In this document: piece after piece, positions 30,285 to 31,040 of the stretch | Numbering within the stretch: the first letter of the stretch is position 1 | Layout: each line of letters opens with the position of its first letter | Assembly: GCA_035311445.1 (NCBI GenBank) | Contig: DATGCX010000057.1 | Coordinates: forward strand, 1-31,040 | DNA length: 31,040 nucleotides | Source: JAJPKK01 sp035311445 | Lineage (GTDB): Bacteria; Pseudomonadota; Alphaproteobacteria; Rhizobiales; Xanthobacteraceae | Direction: 5' to 3' | Program-made: the position numbers and the translations under genes | The notes under the pieces: generated by a model | What the model was told of the DNA's origin: nothing | What the model saw: the letters and a program-made list of their open reading frames with translations, nothing else | The model's database searches: none

Positions 30285-31040
30285 ATGTCGAATGGGCTGC
30301 CACAGCGGCTTGAAGAATTAAATAAGCAATTTTGTGTCGTCAGAGTTAAGGGCAAAACACTGATCTGCAAAACTGCCCTCGAACTCGAATTTATGACCGT
30401 CCAGTCGTTCAAGGATTGGATGGCAAATAACCAGATTTTGGGCAAAAAGGACAAACCGATTTCAGTCGCCAATGCGTGGCTCGCTTGGCCCAACCGTCGG
30501 CAGTATGAGGGTGTGGTTTTAATCCCCAAGGGCGACGTTCCGAACGGGCATCTCAACATCTACCGCGGCTGGGGCGTGACGCCAAAACAAGGCAAGTGGC
30601 CGTTGCTGGAAAACCACATTTACGAGGTGCTAGCCAACGGCGATGAACATGCTGGTGATTATATGGTCTGGTGGTGCGCGTGGGCCTTGCAAAACATGGA
30701 GAAGTGCGCCGAAGCCGTACTTGTGCTTCAGGGCGACAAGGGCGCTGGGAAAGGCGTGCTTGGCAATGGCCTATGCAAAATCTTCGGCAGGCATGGTGTC
30801 CACATCGCAGAAGAGAGCCTTCTGACGGGACGGTTCAAAGGCCACATGCTGGAATGCCTGCTCCTGTTCGCCGACGAGGCGGTGTGGGGCGGCAACAGAA
30901 AAGGGGCCGGCGGGCTGCAGGGACTAATCACCGAAAGCCCGTTGCACATTGAGCAGAAATTCTGCGACGCTATCCCCATGACCAACCGACTGCACATCAT
31001 GATGGCGGCCGACAAGGAATGGGTGATCCCGGCTGGACCG
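30285..31040 (+). CDS. DUF5906-type P-loop helicase/primase partner (partial, runs off the window)
   Basis: At least 252 residues, open to the window edge. The first 110 residues include ISVANAWLAWPNRRQYEGVV, typical of the region before the ATPase in phage D5/DUF5906-like proteins. The superfamily 3-like ATPase follows: Walker A LQGDKGAGKG (about 148-157), Walker B CLLLFADEA (191-199, Asp197-Glu198), then LITESPLHIEQKF and NRLHIMMAADKEWVIP around the sensor region. It would be the replicative helicase that works with the prim-pol enzyme. The start is ATG 30285, 10 bases after GGGAGG; ATG 30276, overlapping the primase stop as ATGA, is in frame and possible. Confidence 0.85.
   Translation, partial: MSNGLPQRLEELNKQFCVVRVKGKTLICKTALELEFMTVQSFKDWMANNQILGKKDKPISVANAWLAWPNRRQYEGVVLIPKGDVPNGHLNIYRGWGVTPKQGKWPLLENHIYEVLANGDEHAGDYMVWWCAWALQNMEKCAEAVLVLQGDKGAGKGVLGNGLCKIFGRHGVHIAEESLLTGRFKGHMLECLLLFADEAVWGGNRKGAGGLQGLITESPLHIEQKFCDAIPMTNRLHIMMAADKEWVIPAGP

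Larger units (their letters stand above)
26406..31040 (+). mobile_element. Integrative element at tRNA-Phe (left end, continues past the window)
   Basis: Begins at the tRNA-Phe 3' fragment and contains, all rightward: a tyrosine recombinase, an unknown protein, an AlpA-like HTH protein, a prim-pol primase and a P-loop helicase (partial). This combination fits a satellite-like or ICE-like element with its own replication module. Because the scar holds the 3' half of a minus-strand tRNA, the intact tRNA-Phe should lie at the other, right-hand end outside the window. No capsid, tail or conjugation gene is seen in the part available. Confidence 0.8.

Overview
The window looks like chromosomal DNA of an alphaproteobacterium of the order Hyphomicrobiales, most likely near Bradyrhizobium, Afipia, Rhodopseudomonas or Pseudolabrys. 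The reasons are high GC, an infC with an AUU start, a secreted protein with an LTAEQ-type segment, a DUF559 gene between pheS and pheT, GC-rich palindromes built on CTCCCCCGCNNGCGGGGGAG, and a LexA-type GTTC-N7-GTTC box. I could not run any search, so family names rest on motifs read from the sequence.

Region 1 (1-12,331) is mostly housekeeping. It holds a Tat-exported amidohydrolase; a MASE1 histidine kinase coupled to a NarL-type regulator; an NDUFA9-like SDR; uppP; a GST, queG and an atypical SDR packed head to tail; a secreted LTXXQ-like protein; an alpha/beta hydrolase; and a GT4 glycosyltransferase.

Region 2 (12,332-18,740) is the translation block: infC (AUU start at 12551), rpmI, rplT, a small secreted protein on the other strand, pheS, a DUF559 nuclease-like gene, and pheT. 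GC-rich palindromes sit between rpmI and rplT, on both sides of the DUF559 gene in opposite orientations, and after pheT. The copies around the DUF559 gene resemble the ends of a small insertion, and one copy is translated as the protein's C-terminal tail.

Region 3 (18,741-26,400) holds an exported flavin amine oxidase, a permuted NlpC/P60-like cysteine hydrolase and tRNA-Ala(CGC). More accessory-looking genes follow: a tiny secreted protein behind a promoter bracketed by two TetR-type palindromes, a PDZ-less HtrA-like protease, a periplasmic ClpP/crotonase-like protein, a 63-residue protein behind a LexA-like box, a 93-residue protein made of an internal duplication, and an unknown 200-residue protein.

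Region 4 (26,406-31,040, running off the window) is the left end of an integrative element. A 53-base 3' fragment of tRNA-Phe(GAA) marks the attachment site. It is followed by a tyrosine recombinase, an unknown protein, an AlpA/excisionase-like HTH protein, an archaeo-eukaryotic-type primase-polymerase, and a DUF5906-type P-loop helicase cut by the window edge. The order integrase, small regulator, primase and helicase resembles P4-like satellites and other self-replicating integrative elements. The intact tRNA-Phe is predicted beyond the right edge.
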